DNA of 64,000 bases from Thomasclavelia ramosa DSM 1402 (GCF_014131695.1 NZ_CP036346.1:1488001-1552000), one strand, 5' to 3'; positions 27,073-35,875 are shown, counted from the first letter of the stretch. Program-made: numbers and translations. Notes: generated by a model not told the origin, from the sequence alone.

Positions 27073-27928
27073 GATAATATTTAATAAGAGCTTGAGTGCC
27101 TAAGTTCTCAAATCCGTCGGTTTGTAATTGTTCAAACTGTTGTAAAACAGTATTTAAAACTTCTAAGTCAAGGTTGTTTGTATCATTAACAGCTTTGGCT
27201 ATTTTCATATCTTTGATATAATGTTTTATGTAAAACCCCGGTGCAAAATCATCAGCAAGAATTCGTGGGGCATTATTAGTCATTTGCCATGAACCAGCAG
27301 CTCCACTCGAAATACAGTCAAGCATTATTTGAGGGTCCAAATTGACTGCTTTAGCATATGTAAGAGCTTCACAAACTCCAGCTAAAGCTCCGGCTAAAGC
27401 AATTTGATTGGCCATTTTTGTATGTTGACCGTTTCCGGCTGAACCAACATAATTAATGTTGCTTCCTAAGACTTCTAACACTGGTTCAATTTGTTTAAAG
27501 ACATTTTCATCACCGCCAACCATAATTGACAATGTCCCTTTTTTGGCACCAATATCACCGCCTGATACCGGAGCATCAAGACTGGCTAAACTATGTTTTG
27601 AAGATTCTTCAAAAATTTTTTTTGCTAACAATGGACTAGACGTAGTGAAATCAATGAGAATACAATCTTTTTTAGCATTAGCAATTATCCCTTTGGAACT
27701 AAAGTAGATTTCCTCAATATCTTGAGGAAATCCTACCATAGTCATGACAATGTCTTGATCTTTGACACACTCAGCAACTGAATCGTGCCATATAATTTTA
27801 TCACTAATAAGATCTTCAACTTTATTTTTTGTTCGCGTATAAATAGATACAGGATATCCTGCTTGACTCAAATTTTGAACCATTGCTTTACCCATTACTC
27901 CGACCCCAATAAATGCAATTTTTTTCAT
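27065..27928 (-). CDS. NAD(P)-dependent beta-hydroxyacid dehydrogenase
   Basis: A 287-residue enzyme of the 3-hydroxyisobutyrate dehydrogenase/tartronate-semialdehyde reductase family. The N-terminal Rossmann motif is IAFIGVGVMGKAMVQNL; the substrate motif DAPVSGGDIGAKKGTL (with SGG) and the catalytic lysine segment GNGQHTKMANQIAL follow. It oxidises or reduces a short beta-hydroxy acid; the exact substrate is open. Its start overlaps the stop of the glutamine-amidotransferase-like gene upstream (ATGA), and GGAGGAAG lies just before. The two minus-strand genes form an accessory operon. Confidence 0.85.
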   Translation of the reverse strand: MKKIAFIGVGVMGKAMVQNLSQAGYPVSIYTRTKNKVEDLISDKIIWHDSVAECVKDQDIVMTMVGFPQDIEEIYFSSKGIIANAKKDCILIDFTTSSPLLAKKIFEESSKHSLASLDAPVSGGDIGAKKGTLSIMVGGDENVFKQIEPVLEVLGSNINYVGSAGNGQHTKMANQIALAGALAGVCEALTYAKAVNLDPQIMLDCISSGAAGSWQMTNNAPRILADDFAPGFYIKHYIKDMKIAKAVNDTNNLDLEVLNTVLQQFEQLQTDGFENLGTQALIKYYQR

Positions 27929-28608
27929 TTTTCTTCCTCCAGTAACTCTTTATATAATTTAATTAAATCTGCTTGAATTTTATCATGATTTTTTTCCGGA
28001 TGCCATTGTACAGCAATAATATTATCTTTTTCAATGCCTTCAATAATTCCATCAGCAGTAATTGCACTGACAACAAAGCCAGGGGCAATATCATCAATTG
28101 CCTGGTGATGAAATGAATTGGTCATAAACTCATTTCCTAAATATTTATTTAGTTTTGTATGAGGAATAGTTTTCACGAGATGATGATATCCTTCTAAATT
28201 TTCCTGGAGATGATTATCATATTTTTTTGTCTCAGGAATATCCTGAATCAAAGTACCGTTAAATGCAACATTGATAGTTTGAATTCCACGGCAAATCCCT
28301 AATATAGGTTTATGAGCTTTTGAAAACTTATGAATCAACTTAATTTCTAATTCTTCCAATTCTGCTTCCTCTTTATTGGTTAGAGGATTTAATACTTGAT
28401 GGTATAAAACGGGATCAATGTCAAATCCGCCGCTTAATAATAGACCATCACAGTGAGTGACTAAAAAATCTAGTGTATCATCACTGCTCGGTCCAATAAT
28501 AATAGGATCTAGATTTGCAGTTTGAAGCATTCTAAAATATTCACGGTAAATATAATAAACTCTGCGTTGAGAATAGCTTCGCATTGGCGTTAAGATTTTT
28601 TTATTCAT
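27925..28608 (-). CDS. Class I glutamine amidotransferase-like gamma-glutamyl hydrolase
   Basis: A 227-residue peptidase C26 family protein (PuuD-like). The nucleophile cysteine is in LGICRGIQTIN and the catalytic His-Glu in AVQWHPE; LLSGGFDIDP is a further family motif. PuuD-type enzymes split gamma-glutamyl-GABA in putrescine breakdown; other members act on related gamma-glutamyl amides. No other putrescine genes are nearby, so the substrate is uncertain. AGGAGGT precedes the minus-strand ATG. It is the first gene of a two-gene operon with the dehydrogenase. Confidence 0.82.
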   Translation of the reverse strand: MNKKILTPMRSYSQRRVYYIYREYFRMLQTANLDPIIIGPSSDDTLDFLVTHCDGLLLSGGFDIDPVLYHQVLNPLTNKEEAELEELEIKLIHKFSKAHKPILGICRGIQTINVAFNGTLIQDIPETKKYDNHLQENLEGYHHLVKTIPHTKLNKYLGNEFMTNSFHHQAIDDIAPGFVVSAITADGIIEGIEKDNIIAVQWHPEKNHDKIQADLIKLYKELLEEEK

Positions 28609-28694
28609 AAACTACCTCCTGTATTTATATATTACGCGAAACAAAAATAATGTAAAGAATTATAAAAATAATTTAAAACTGCACAGATATTACT

Positions 28695-28723
28695 TAGACA
28701 TCATATGACACTTATGATATACT
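28695..28723 (+). promoter_or_regulatory. Promoter of ezrA
   Basis: TAGACA, 17-base spacer, TATACT, with TGA before the -10 (extended -10). Confidence 0.6.
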
Positions 28724-28761
28724 TTATTAGTAAGATTTATAAAAAAGAGGGATGTAATATA

Positions 28762-30501
28762 ATGGACTTTTTAGATAATATATTAAAAAAATTTGGAACA
28801 AAAAATGTAATCATAGTAGGGGTAGTATTAATTGTAACTATTGTGATCTTAATAACATACTGGATGATTAAATTAAGAATATATCGTAAAGAAATTGTGG
28901 TTTTAGAAAATGATATGAATGCAATTAAAACTTTGCCAATTCAATACCGCTTAGGGCGGATTAAAGCAATTGGAAAAAACATGCCAGATGTTTTAGAAAA
29001 ATATGATGATTTTGAACTAGAATTTAATGATTTAGTAAATCTACAAAGTAATGAAATTGCGCCATTGATCAATGATATTGATGAGCGATTGTTTTATCGA
29101 AAATTAAAAGGGGTTCGCAGAGATCTAAATAAATTAAGACAAGATATTGATAATTATGAGAAACGTTCTAAGGCGTTGCTTAAAGAAATTGAGGTGATCA
29201 CTGAAATAGAAAATGTGCAACGTGTAGAAATTATTAAAATTAAAGAGAAGTTCCGTTTAACAAATGATGAATTTGCTGCTGTACGTTTTAAAATAGAAGA
29301 TTTTGTACCTGCTATTCCTCAAAAATTTGCAGATATTGAAGAACGCTTTGTTCAATTAGAAGCATTGATGAATAGTCAGCGTTTTGATGAAGCTAAAGTA
29401 TCAGCAGATAAAATTGATAAAGACATTGATTTATTAAGTGCTTATCTTCGTGATTTACCAACTTATATTTCAATTGTTCGAAAATATATTCCTAAGCGAT
29501 TAGATGAATTATACCGTGTTATTACTGAAATGAAAGAACGTGATTTTTCAATTGAACGTCTTAATACAACAGTTCGCTATAATAAGATCAATGCTGATCT
29601 AGAAAATACGATCCAAGCTATTAAAGAGTTAAATCTAGAAAATGTTGGTGCTTCCATTGAAGTAATGACAGAAGATCTAAATTCTTTAACGGCAGACTTT
29701 GAAAAAGAGGAAGCTGCATATAGTCGCTATGAGGAATCACGTAATGCTTGTTACAAACATATTGGGCATTTAGATGAAGGCCTTCGAAATACTATTAATT
29801 CTTTAGGTGAACTTCAAAGGAATTATTTATTATCTGATTATGAAATTACTGTTAAAGAAGATTATGAGGCTTTTAAAGGGATTTTAGATGAATTAGATCA
29901 ATTAACAGTAATAATTGAAAGCAATGATTTTTCATATAGTGTCTTGATTGAGCGTTTTGAAGAATTGATTGATCGTTGTAAACCTTTTGATGAGTCTTTG
30001 AATAAGTATATTGAATTAGAAAATTCTTTGAGATTACAAGAAAAACGTGCTTTAGATGAGTTAGATAATATTAATATTGTCTTACTAGAAATAAAATCGG
30101 AGATTAAAAATAAACATTTACCAATGATTAATGAATCTTATAAAGATTATATTGATGATTCTTATCAAAAAGCGGATGAAATTTTGAAATTTATCAGACG
30201 TCGACCAATTGATTTAGAGCGTCTCTCAGTTCAAGTTGATGCTGCACGAGATGTAATCTATAAATTATATGATAATGTTCATAATTTGATTGTTACTGCA
30301 GAAATGGTTGAAGATGCAATTATTTATGGTAATCGTTATCGTAGTTCTTTTTTAGAAGTTAACACAGAATTAACTAAAGCAGAGCTGTTATTTAGAAATG
30401 GTGAATATACTAAAGCTTTGACTACTGCAGTAGATATTATTGAAAAAATCAATCCTGGATCATATGAGATGTTGATTAATAAAAATAGTGCAAAATCATA
30501 A
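28762..30501 (+). CDS. ezrA: Septation ring formation regulator EzrA
   Basis: A 579-residue protein with one N-terminal transmembrane span (about residues 14-38) and a long cytoplasmic coiled-coil region, the plan and length of EzrA (562 in Bacillus). EzrA binds FtsZ and limits Z-ring formation away from midcell. The order ezrA, cysteine desulfurase, thiI, SASP matches Bacillus subtilis (ezrA, nifZ, thiI, sspA), which strongly supports the name. I chose ATG 28762, after AGAGGGATG, over an in-frame upstream start at 28705 that has no ribosome binding site. A terminator follows at once. Confidence 0.88.
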   Translation: MDFLDNILKKFGTKNVIIVGVVLIVTIVILITYWMIKLRIYRKEIVVLENDMNAIKTLPIQYRLGRIKAIGKNMPDVLEKYDDFELEFNDLVNLQSNEIAPLINDIDERLFYRKLKGVRRDLNKLRQDIDNYEKRSKALLKEIEVITEIENVQRVEIIKIKEKFRLTNDEFAAVRFKIEDFVPAIPQKFADIEERFVQLEALMNSQRFDEAKVSADKIDKDIDLLSAYLRDLPTYISIVRKYIPKRLDELYRVITEMKERDFSIERLNTTVRYNKINADLENTIQAIKELNLENVGASIEVMTEDLNSLTADFEKEEAAYSRYEESRNACYKHIGHLDEGLRNTINSLGELQRNYLLSDYEITVKEDYEAFKGILDELDQLTVIIESNDFSYSVLIERFEELIDRCKPFDESLNKYIELENSLRLQEKRALDELDNINIVLLEIKSEIKNKHLPMINESYKDYIDDSYQKADEILKFIRRRPIDLERLSVQVDAARDVIYKLYDNVHNLIVTAEMVEDAIIYGNRYRSSFLEVNTELTKAELLFRNGEYTKALTTAVDIIEKINPGSYEMLINKNSAKS

Positions 30502-30517
30502 GATTTTGCCTTTTTTT
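30490..30517 (+). terminator. Terminator of ezrA
   Basis: GCAAAATC/GATTTTGC stem, ATAA loop, C then seven T residues; overlaps the stop codon. Confidence 0.88.
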
Positions 30518-30616
30518 ATGGGTGAGAGTATAATTATGAAGAATGTACAAGGTATTATAGTTTAAAAGTAATATAATGGGGATATTAAAGCTTATTAATA
30601 AAAATAGGAGATAAAA

Positions 30617-31246
30617 ATGAAAAAATTATTAATTTGGGGTGCAGGAGATCAAGGACTTGTGACTCTTGAGTGTGCTTTAGCCATGAATGCATATGAACAA
30701 ATTGATTTTTTAGAAATCAAAGAAAAAGGAAGTAGAAAAATAATTAATCATACTGTATTTAAAGAAAGTGAATTCGATAAAGTAGTAAAATTATATGATG
30801 AGGTTATTGTTGCAACTGGTAGCAATGATTTACGAGAAGAAAAAATAAAAATGTTACTTGCTTTTGGTATTCCTTTAGCAACGATAGTCCATCCAACAGC
30901 TTTAATTAGTTCATCTGCAAAAATTGGTAGTGGTACAACGATATTGGCTAATGTAATAATTAATATTAATACAAAGGTCGGGATTGGCTGTATAGTCAAT
31001 AATGGAGCAATTATTGAACACGATTGTATGGTAGGAAATTATGTTAATATTTGTCCTAAGTTTGCGATGGCAGGTCACAGTTCGATTGGATATAAATCTT
31101 ATCTGGGAATAGGTAGTACTGTCATTGATGATATTAGAATTGGTAATCGGGTAACAGTTGGTGCTGGAGCGGTAGTTGTTTCAAACATTTCTGATAATAT
31201 CGTTGCGATTGGTGTTCCAGCTAAGAAAATGCTGGTGGATAAGTAA
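30617..31246 (+). CDS. NeuD/PglD-type hexapeptide acetyltransferase
   Basis: A 209-residue sugar O/N-acetyltransferase. The N-terminal Rossmann-like domain begins LLIWGAGDQGLVTLE; from about residue 90 a left-handed beta-helix follows with hexapeptide repeats (SAKIGSGTTI, VGIGCIVNNG, IGNRVTVGAG) and the conserved HDCMVGN catalytic histidine region. This is the NeuD/PglD/VioB group, which acetylates amino sugars for surface glycans. No glycan genes are nearby, so it is an orphan insertion between ezrA and the desulfurase. AGGAG precedes the ATG; two TATAAT boxes lie upstream at about 30530 and 30572. Confidence 0.83.
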   Translation: MKKLLIWGAGDQGLVTLECALAMNAYEQIDFLEIKEKGSRKIINHTVFKESEFDKVVKLYDEVIVATGSNDLREEKIKMLLAFGIPLATIVHPTALISSSAKIGSGTTILANVIININTKVGIGCIVNNGAIIEHDCMVGNYVNICPKFAMAGHSSIGYKSYLGIGSTVIDDIRIGNRVTVGAGAVVVSNISDNIVAIGVPAKKMLVDK

Positions 31247-31479
31247 AAAGTGTTGTGTTAAAATATTTAAGATAATTACAATTTGATGGTTTACGTTGGT
31301 TTTATAAAAGTAATTATATAGGAAAATTAAAGTACTTTGGAATTGCAAGTAAGAAAATGATTTTATTTCTTTACTTTCGTAGTAAATATTGTAGAATTAT
31401 TTAATGTTGTTTGAAAGATATTTTGGTGGAGTCATAAGACTTTGGATTTTTATTGCATATAATAATGTAGGGGGTTACG

Positions 31480-32615
31480 ATGATATATTTAGATTATGTG
31501 GCAACAACGCCATTAAATTCAGAAGTGTTAAATACTTATCATAATTTATTATCCAATTATTTTATAATGCTGATTCAATGTATGATAAAGGTATTGAGGT
31601 AAATCGTTTGATGGAACATTCACGTAAATTAATTAGTGAGTCCTTCAAAGTTAAAGAAGATGAAATTATTTTTACTAGCTGTGGTAGTGAAGCTAATAAT
31701 ATGGCAATTAAAGGTACAGCCTTTCAATATCAAAATCGTGGTAAACATATTATTACTACAGCTATTGAACATTCATCTGTTTATGAAACTTGTAAAGAGT
31801 TAGAAAAGTTTTTTGGATTTGAGGTAACTTATTTAGGGGTTGATCATAAAGGGCGGATTTCTTTAGAAGAATTAGAAAAAAGTATTCGTGATGATACGAT
31901 TTTAGTATCAATTATGTATGTAAATAATGAAATTGGGGTCATTAATCCTATTGATGAAATTAAAAAAATTGTTAAAAAATACGATAAGGTAAAACTGCAT
32001 TTTGATATGGTACAGGCTTTAGGAAAATTACCAATCGATTTAAATGATGTGGATTTAGCTTCTTTTTCGGCACATAAAATTTATGGTTTAAAAGGTAGTG
32101 GCTTATTATTCAAACGACGTTCAACGACAATTGTTCCTTTAATTAGTGGCGGACAACAAGAATTTAGTTTACGAGGTGGAACTTCTAATGCCTGTACTAA
32201 TATTGTTTTTGCGAAAACTTTAAGATTAGCATTAGATAATTTTGAACAAAAAAATCAACATATTAAAGATATAAATGATTATTGTCGAAAATGTTTACAG
32301 GAGATAGAAGGAATTGTTATTAATAGTGATGAAAATTGCTGTTTACCATCAATTTTGAATTTCTCATGCTTAGGTTATAAACCAGAAGTTATTTTACATG
32401 ATTTGGAAACAAAAGAAATATATTTATCAACGCGTAGTGCTTGTTCATCAAAAACGAGCAATGTTTCACGAGTCATGGCGCAATTACATTTAGATGAAGC
32501 AATTAGTTCTAGTGCGCTTAGAATTAGTTTTGGAGAGCATACTACAAGAGAAGAAATCGATCGGTTTTGTTATTATTTACAAGAAAGTATGCGTAAATTA
32601 AAGAAGCAGAGGTAG
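31480..32615 (+). pseudogene. Cysteine desulfurase (NifS/IscS-like) with a one-base frameshift
   Basis: From ATG 31480, after TAGGGGG, the frame reads MIYLDYVATTPLNSEVL, a typical desulfurase start, and runs to about codon 27. A single missing T near 31560-31563 then breaks the frame; adding it restores FYNADSMYDKG and a 378-residue protein to 32615. The remainder has the PLP lysine in SAHKIYGLKG and the active cysteine in STRSACSSK. The usual MIYLDYAATTP is MIYLDYVATTP here (Ala to Val). It supplies sulfur for ThiI in Bacillus (NifZ). A sequencing or assembly error in a T-run is possible; programmed slippage is unlikely but not excluded. Downstream ATG 31578 would make a truncated protein. 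Confidence 0.82.
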
Positions 32616-32618
32616 AAT

Positions 32619-33815
32619 ATGGAAGCAAATTATATTTTAGTACGTTTTGGTGAATTAACAACAAAAGGTAAAAACCGTAAATTATTTACGAATCGTCTTT
32701 TAAAAAATACTAAGGAGATATTAGCAGAATTTAATCATTTAACATATGATTTACAACATGATCGTATGTATGTTGTTCTAAATGGTACTGATCATGAAGC
32801 TGTATGTACGAAATTGAAAACAGTATTTGGAATCTATTCTTTTTCAGTAGCATATAAAATGGAAAAAAATCTCGAATTAGCTAAACAAGCGGTTTTACAA
32901 ATAATTGAAAACAATGATGGGAATACGTTTAAGATTAATACTAAACGTTCAGATAAGAATTTCCCTGGAAGTTCTCAAGAAATTAATCGTGAAATTGCAG
33001 GATATGTATTTCATCACACTACAAAAGAAATAAAAGTTGATGTCCATGCTCCAGCAATTTTAGTAACAGTTGAAATTCGTTATGACGCGATATATGTAAT
33101 GGATAATATTATTAAAGGAGCAGGTGGGTATCCAGTTGGAGTTGGTGGAAAAGCATTATTGATGATGTCAGGAGGAATTGATTCACCAGTAGCTGGATAT
33201 TTAACATTAAAACGCGGTGTAGATATTGAGTGCATCCATTTTGCTGCACCACCTTATACTAATGAATTGGCACGAGAAAAAGTTTTTGATTTAGTTGATA
33301 AATTACGTCATTATACTCACGGTTCAATTAGAGTTCATGTAATTAATTTTACAAAATTGCAATTAGCTGTTTATGATAATTGTGACGAAAGTTATGCAAT
33401 GACAGTCATGAGAAGGATGATGTATCGTATTAGTGAAAAAATTGCTAATAAAAATAATTGTCTTGCATTAGTCAATGGTGAAAGCATTGGACAGGTTGCT
33501 TCACAAACTTTAAATAGTATGCAGGTAATCAATGAAGTTGTTAAGATTCCAGTACTAAGACCAGTATTATGTCTTGATAAATTAGAAATTATTGATATTG
33601 CTGATAGGATCGATACTTATGAAATTTCGATTCGCCCTCATGAAGATTGCTGTACTATTTTTACACCTAAAGCTCCGGCAACTAAGCCTAAGTTATATAA
33701 AGCGGAAATATTTGAGTCTGGGTTTGATTTTGAAACTTTGATTGATGAATGTGTAGAAACTGCTGAAATTATTACAGTCGATCACAATTATAAGAAAAAC
33801 GACGATATTTTTTAA
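32619..33815 (+). CDS. thiI: tRNA 4-thiouridine synthase ThiI
   Basis: A 398-residue enzyme thiolating U8 of tRNA and, in some bacteria, providing sulfur for thiamine. Domains in order are N-terminal ferredoxin-like, THUMP (about 60-165) and the PP-loop ATPase with SGGIDS at 184-189. The C-terminal rhodanese domain found in E. coli is absent, as in Bacillus, where a dedicated desulfurase encoded next to thiI replaces it. That partner gene, three bases upstream, is frameshifted here. AGAGGT precedes the ATG. Confidence 0.93.
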   Translation: MEANYILVRFGELTTKGKNRKLFTNRLLKNTKEILAEFNHLTYDLQHDRMYVVLNGTDHEAVCTKLKTVFGIYSFSVAYKMEKNLELAKQAVLQIIENNDGNTFKINTKRSDKNFPGSSQEINREIAGYVFHHTTKEIKVDVHAPAILVTVEIRYDAIYVMDNIIKGAGGYPVGVGGKALLMMSGGIDSPVAGYLTLKRGVDIECIHFAAPPYTNELAREKVFDLVDKLRHYTHGSIRVHVINFTKLQLAVYDNCDESYAMTVMRRMMYRISEKIANKNNCLALVNGESIGQVASQTLNSMQVINEVVKIPVLRPVLCLDKLEIIDIADRIDTYEISIRPHEDCCTIFTPKAPATKPKLYKAEIFESGFDFETLIDECVETAEIITVDHNYKKNDDIF

Positions 33816-33823
33816 AAATAATT

Positions 33824-33846
33824 AAAAAAGCGTATATCTTTTTTTG
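33824..33846 (+). terminator. Terminator of thiI
   Basis: AAAAAAG/CTTTTTT stem around CGTATAT, followed by further T residues. The stem is AT-rich, so it is weak. The loop contains the GTATA of the following spore-type promoter. Confidence 0.55.
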
Positions 33847-33860
33847 TTTGACACAAGATA
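33832..33860 (+). promoter_or_regulatory. Sigma-G-like promoter of SASP gene 1
   Basis: GTATA, 17-base spacer, CAAGATA. Compared with the sigma-G consensus (GHATR and CATnHTA) it differs in one position of the -10. The same pair of boxes at the same spacing precedes SASP gene 2. Confidence 0.6.
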
Positions 33861-33883
33861 TTAGTGTCAGGAGGTGAAGATAT

Positions 33884-34105
33884 ATGTCACAAAGTAACTC
33901 TAGTAGAAACAAATTAGTTGTTCCTGGAGCTAAAAATGCAATCGATCAAATGAAGTATGAGATTGCTAACGAATTTGGCGTTAATTTAGGTCCTGATACA
34001 ACTGCTCGTGATAACGGTTCAGTAGGTGGCGAAATCACAAAACGATTAGTCGCTATGGGTCAAGCACAAATGAGCTCATCAAACAAATACAATCAATCTA
34101 AATAA
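33884..34105 (+). CDS. Small acid-soluble spore protein, alpha/beta type (copy 1)
   Basis: A 73-residue DNA-binding protein that coats and protects spore DNA. The family core is clear: [15 protein letters not shown] contains the GPR protease cleavage motif EIANEFG, and [13 protein letters not shown] follows with LGPDTTAR in between. It lies after thiI as sspA does in Bacillus. It matches the second copy at 67 of 73 residues (differences at 4, 17, 43, 57, 61, 68). AGGAGGTGA precedes the ATG. It is a firm sign that the organism makes endospores. Confidence 0.95.
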   Translation: MSQSNSSRNKLVVPGAKNAIDQMKYEIANEFGVNLGPDTTARDNGSVGGEITKRLVAMGQAQMSSSNKYNQSK

Positions 34106-34113
34106 TTATTTTT

Positions 34114-34139
34114 AAAACCCTAGTTAGCTAGGGTTTTTA
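34114..34139 (+). terminator. Terminator of SASP gene 1
   Basis: AAAACCCTAG/CTAGGGTTTT stem with a TTAG loop and T residues. Confidence 0.85.
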
Positions 34140-34176
34140 TCTTTAAAAAATAAATTTAAATTTTTTTATTAAAAAT

Positions 34177-34205
34177 GTATATTTTAAAACAAATGACACA
34201 AAATA
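34177..34205 (+). promoter_or_regulatory. Sigma-G-like promoter of SASP gene 2
   Basis: GTATA, 17-base spacer, CAAAATA, in the same arrangement as before SASP gene 1. Confidence 0.6.
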
Positions 34206-34228
34206 TTACTGTCAGGAGGTGAAAATAT

Positions 34229-34450
34229 ATGTCACAAAATAACTCTAGTAGAAACAAATTAGTTGTCCCTGGAGCTCAAAATGCAATCGATCAAATGAAG
34301 TATGAGATTGCTAACGAATTTGGCGTTAATTTAGGTCCTGATACAACTGCTCGTGCGAATGGTTCAGTAGGTGGCGAAATCACAAAAAGATTAGTCGAAA
34401 TGGGTCAATCACAAATGAGTTCATCTAATAACTACAATCAATCTAAATAA
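34229..34450 (+). CDS. Small acid-soluble spore protein, alpha/beta type (copy 2)
   Basis: A 73-residue paralog of the gene just upstream, with the same EIANEFG cleavage motif and [13 protein letters not shown] segment. It carries its own spore-type promoter, ribosome binding site (AGGAGGTGA) and terminator, so the whole unit was duplicated rather than only the coding part. Replacement changes are mostly conservative (Lys/Gln, Ala/Ser), consistent with both copies being used. Confidence 0.95.
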   Translation: MSQNNSSRNKLVVPGAQNAIDQMKYEIANEFGVNLGPDTTARANGSVGGEITKRLVEMGQSQMSSSNNYNQSK

Positions 34451-34458
34451 TTATTTTT

Positions 34459-34484
34459 AAGACCCTAGTTCAATCTAGGGTTTT
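34459..34484 (+). terminator. Terminator of SASP gene 2
   Basis: GACCCTAG/CTAGGGTTTT stem with a 6-base loop and a TTTT tail. Confidence 0.8.
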
Positions 34485-34546
34485 AAAATATTCTTAAATA
34501 TAAAACAAATTTATTCGATAATTCCAATAAATACTTTAATAAATGG

Positions 34547-34560
34547 TGAAAGTGCTTTCA
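34547..34560 (+). promoter_or_regulatory. cre-like operator (CcpA site) upstream of ackA
   Basis: TGAAAGTGCTTTCA matches the cre consensus TGWAANCGNTNWCA except that the central CG reads TG. It is a palindrome apart from that base. It lies 7 bases before the -35 box of ackA, the position at which CcpA activates ackA in Bacillus. Confidence 0.7.
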
Positions 34561-34567
34561 AAATATA

Positions 34568-34596
34568 TTGAGTTTAGTGTTGAATTTAGGTACAAT
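34568..34596 (+). promoter_or_regulatory. Promoter of ackA
   Basis: TTGAGT, 17-base spacer, TACAAT. Confidence 0.7.
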
Positions 34597-34630
34597 TAAT
34601 ATATGACATGAAGAAATAGGAGGAATTATA

Positions 34631-35827
34631 ATGGTTAAAGTAATGGCAATCAATGCTGGTAGTTCATCTTTAAAATTCCAGTTGATCAATATGCCTAGTG
34701 AAGAAGTAATTACATCAGGGTTAGTCGAAAGAATTGGACTAGACCAAGGTAACTTCGAAATGAAATATAATGGTGAAAAATTTATTAAAGAGTGTCCAAT
34801 TAAAGACCATAGTGTTGCAGTACAATTATTATTAGATGCTTTAGTTGATCACCATGTTGTTGAAAGTTTAGGTGAAATCGAAGCTTGTGGACATCGAGTT
34901 GTCCACGGTGGCGAATATTATAACGACGCGGTTAAAGTCGACGAGGAAGTTGTTGCTCGCGTAGAAGAATTAGCTGAATTAGCGCCACTTCACAATCCAG
35001 CACATATTGTTGGATATAATGCATTTAAAGCAGCTTTACCAGAGGTTGAACATGTTTTTGTATTTGATACTGCATTTCATCAAACTCTTGATCGGGAAAG
35101 ATATTTATATCCTTTACCATATGAATACTATACAGATTTAAAAGTTCGCAAATATGGTGCCCATGGAACAAGTCATAAATATGTATCTCAAGTTGCCATT
35201 GATATGTTAGGAAATCCCAAACATTCGCGAGTAATTGTTTGTCATTTAGGAAATGGTGCAAGCATTTCAGCAGTTCAGGATGGTATATGTATTGATACTT
35301 CAATGGGATTTACACCACTGGCAGGAGTAATGATGGGAACACGCTGTGGTGATGTTGATCCATCTATTATGCCGTATTTATGTAAAAAATTAAATAAAAC
35401 ACCTGATGAAATTTTAGATATCTATAATAAGAAATCAGGGATGTTAGGAATTTCTGGAATTTCTTCAGATTCCCGTGATATTGAAAATGCATTATTTAAG
35501 AACGGTGATGAACGTGCACTTCTTACAGGCTTGTTATATGCACGAATCGTTTCAAAATATATTGGAAGTTATTTTGTTGAAATGGGTGGTGTTGATGCTA
35601 TTGCCTTTACTGCTGGAGTTGGAGAAAATGCTTCTTATCTTCGTCGTTTGATCATTGATAATGTTTCACGTGCGTTAGGCGTTTTCTTAAATGAAGAAGA
35701 AAATGAACGTCGTAGTAAAGAAAATCGTCTAATTTCCCATCAATATTCTAAAGTTGATGTTTATGTAATCCCTACTAACGAGGAAGTAATGATTGCTCGT
35801 GATACTGTAAGAATTTTAGGTTTATAA
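34631..35827 (+). CDS. ackA: Acetate kinase
   Basis: A 398-residue cytoplasmic enzyme making acetate and ATP from acetyl phosphate, the energy-yielding step of overflow or fermentative metabolism. The start MVKVMAINAGSSSLKFQL and the segment GHRVVHGGEYY are typical of the ASKHA-fold acetate kinases; CHLGNGASISAV carries the phosphate-binding loop and FTAGVGENASYLR the C-terminal nucleotide motif. The length is as in the family (about 395-400). It is preceded by a cre-like site and a promoter, so CcpA control is likely. AGGAGG precedes the ATG. A terminator follows. Confidence 0.95.
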   Translation: MVKVMAINAGSSSLKFQLINMPSEEVITSGLVERIGLDQGNFEMKYNGEKFIKECPIKDHSVAVQLLLDALVDHHVVESLGEIEACGHRVVHGGEYYNDAVKVDEEVVARVEELAELAPLHNPAHIVGYNAFKAALPEVEHVFVFDTAFHQTLDRERYLYPLPYEYYTDLKVRKYGAHGTSHKYVSQVAIDMLGNPKHSRVIVCHLGNGASISAVQDGICIDTSMGFTPLAGVMMGTRCGDVDPSIMPYLCKKLNKTPDEILDIYNKKSGMLGISGISSDSRDIENALFKNGDERALLTGLLYARIVSKYIGSYFVEMGGVDAIAFTAGVGENASYLRRLIIDNVSRALGVFLNEEENERRSKENRLISHQYSKVDVYVIPTNEEVMIARDTVRILGL

Positions 35828-35853
35828 GCTCTGATCAATAATCAGAGCTTTTC
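35826..35853 (+). terminator. Terminator of ackA
   Basis: AAGCTCTGAT/ATCAGAGCTT perfect stem with a CAATA loop and T residues. Confidence 0.88.
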
Positions 35854-35875
35854 TATTTATAAATTTGGGTAAATA

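Noticed and set aside
30537-30566. Short open frame of 9 codons before the NeuD-like gene
   Set aside because: Too short, with no ribosome binding site; the region is better read as promoter-containing leader.
31247-31479. Possible small RNA or hidden gene in the AT-rich gap before the desulfurase
   Set aside because: No open frame with a start site, no strong hairpin with T-tract and no recognisable RNA motif; it appears to be plain AT-rich spacer.
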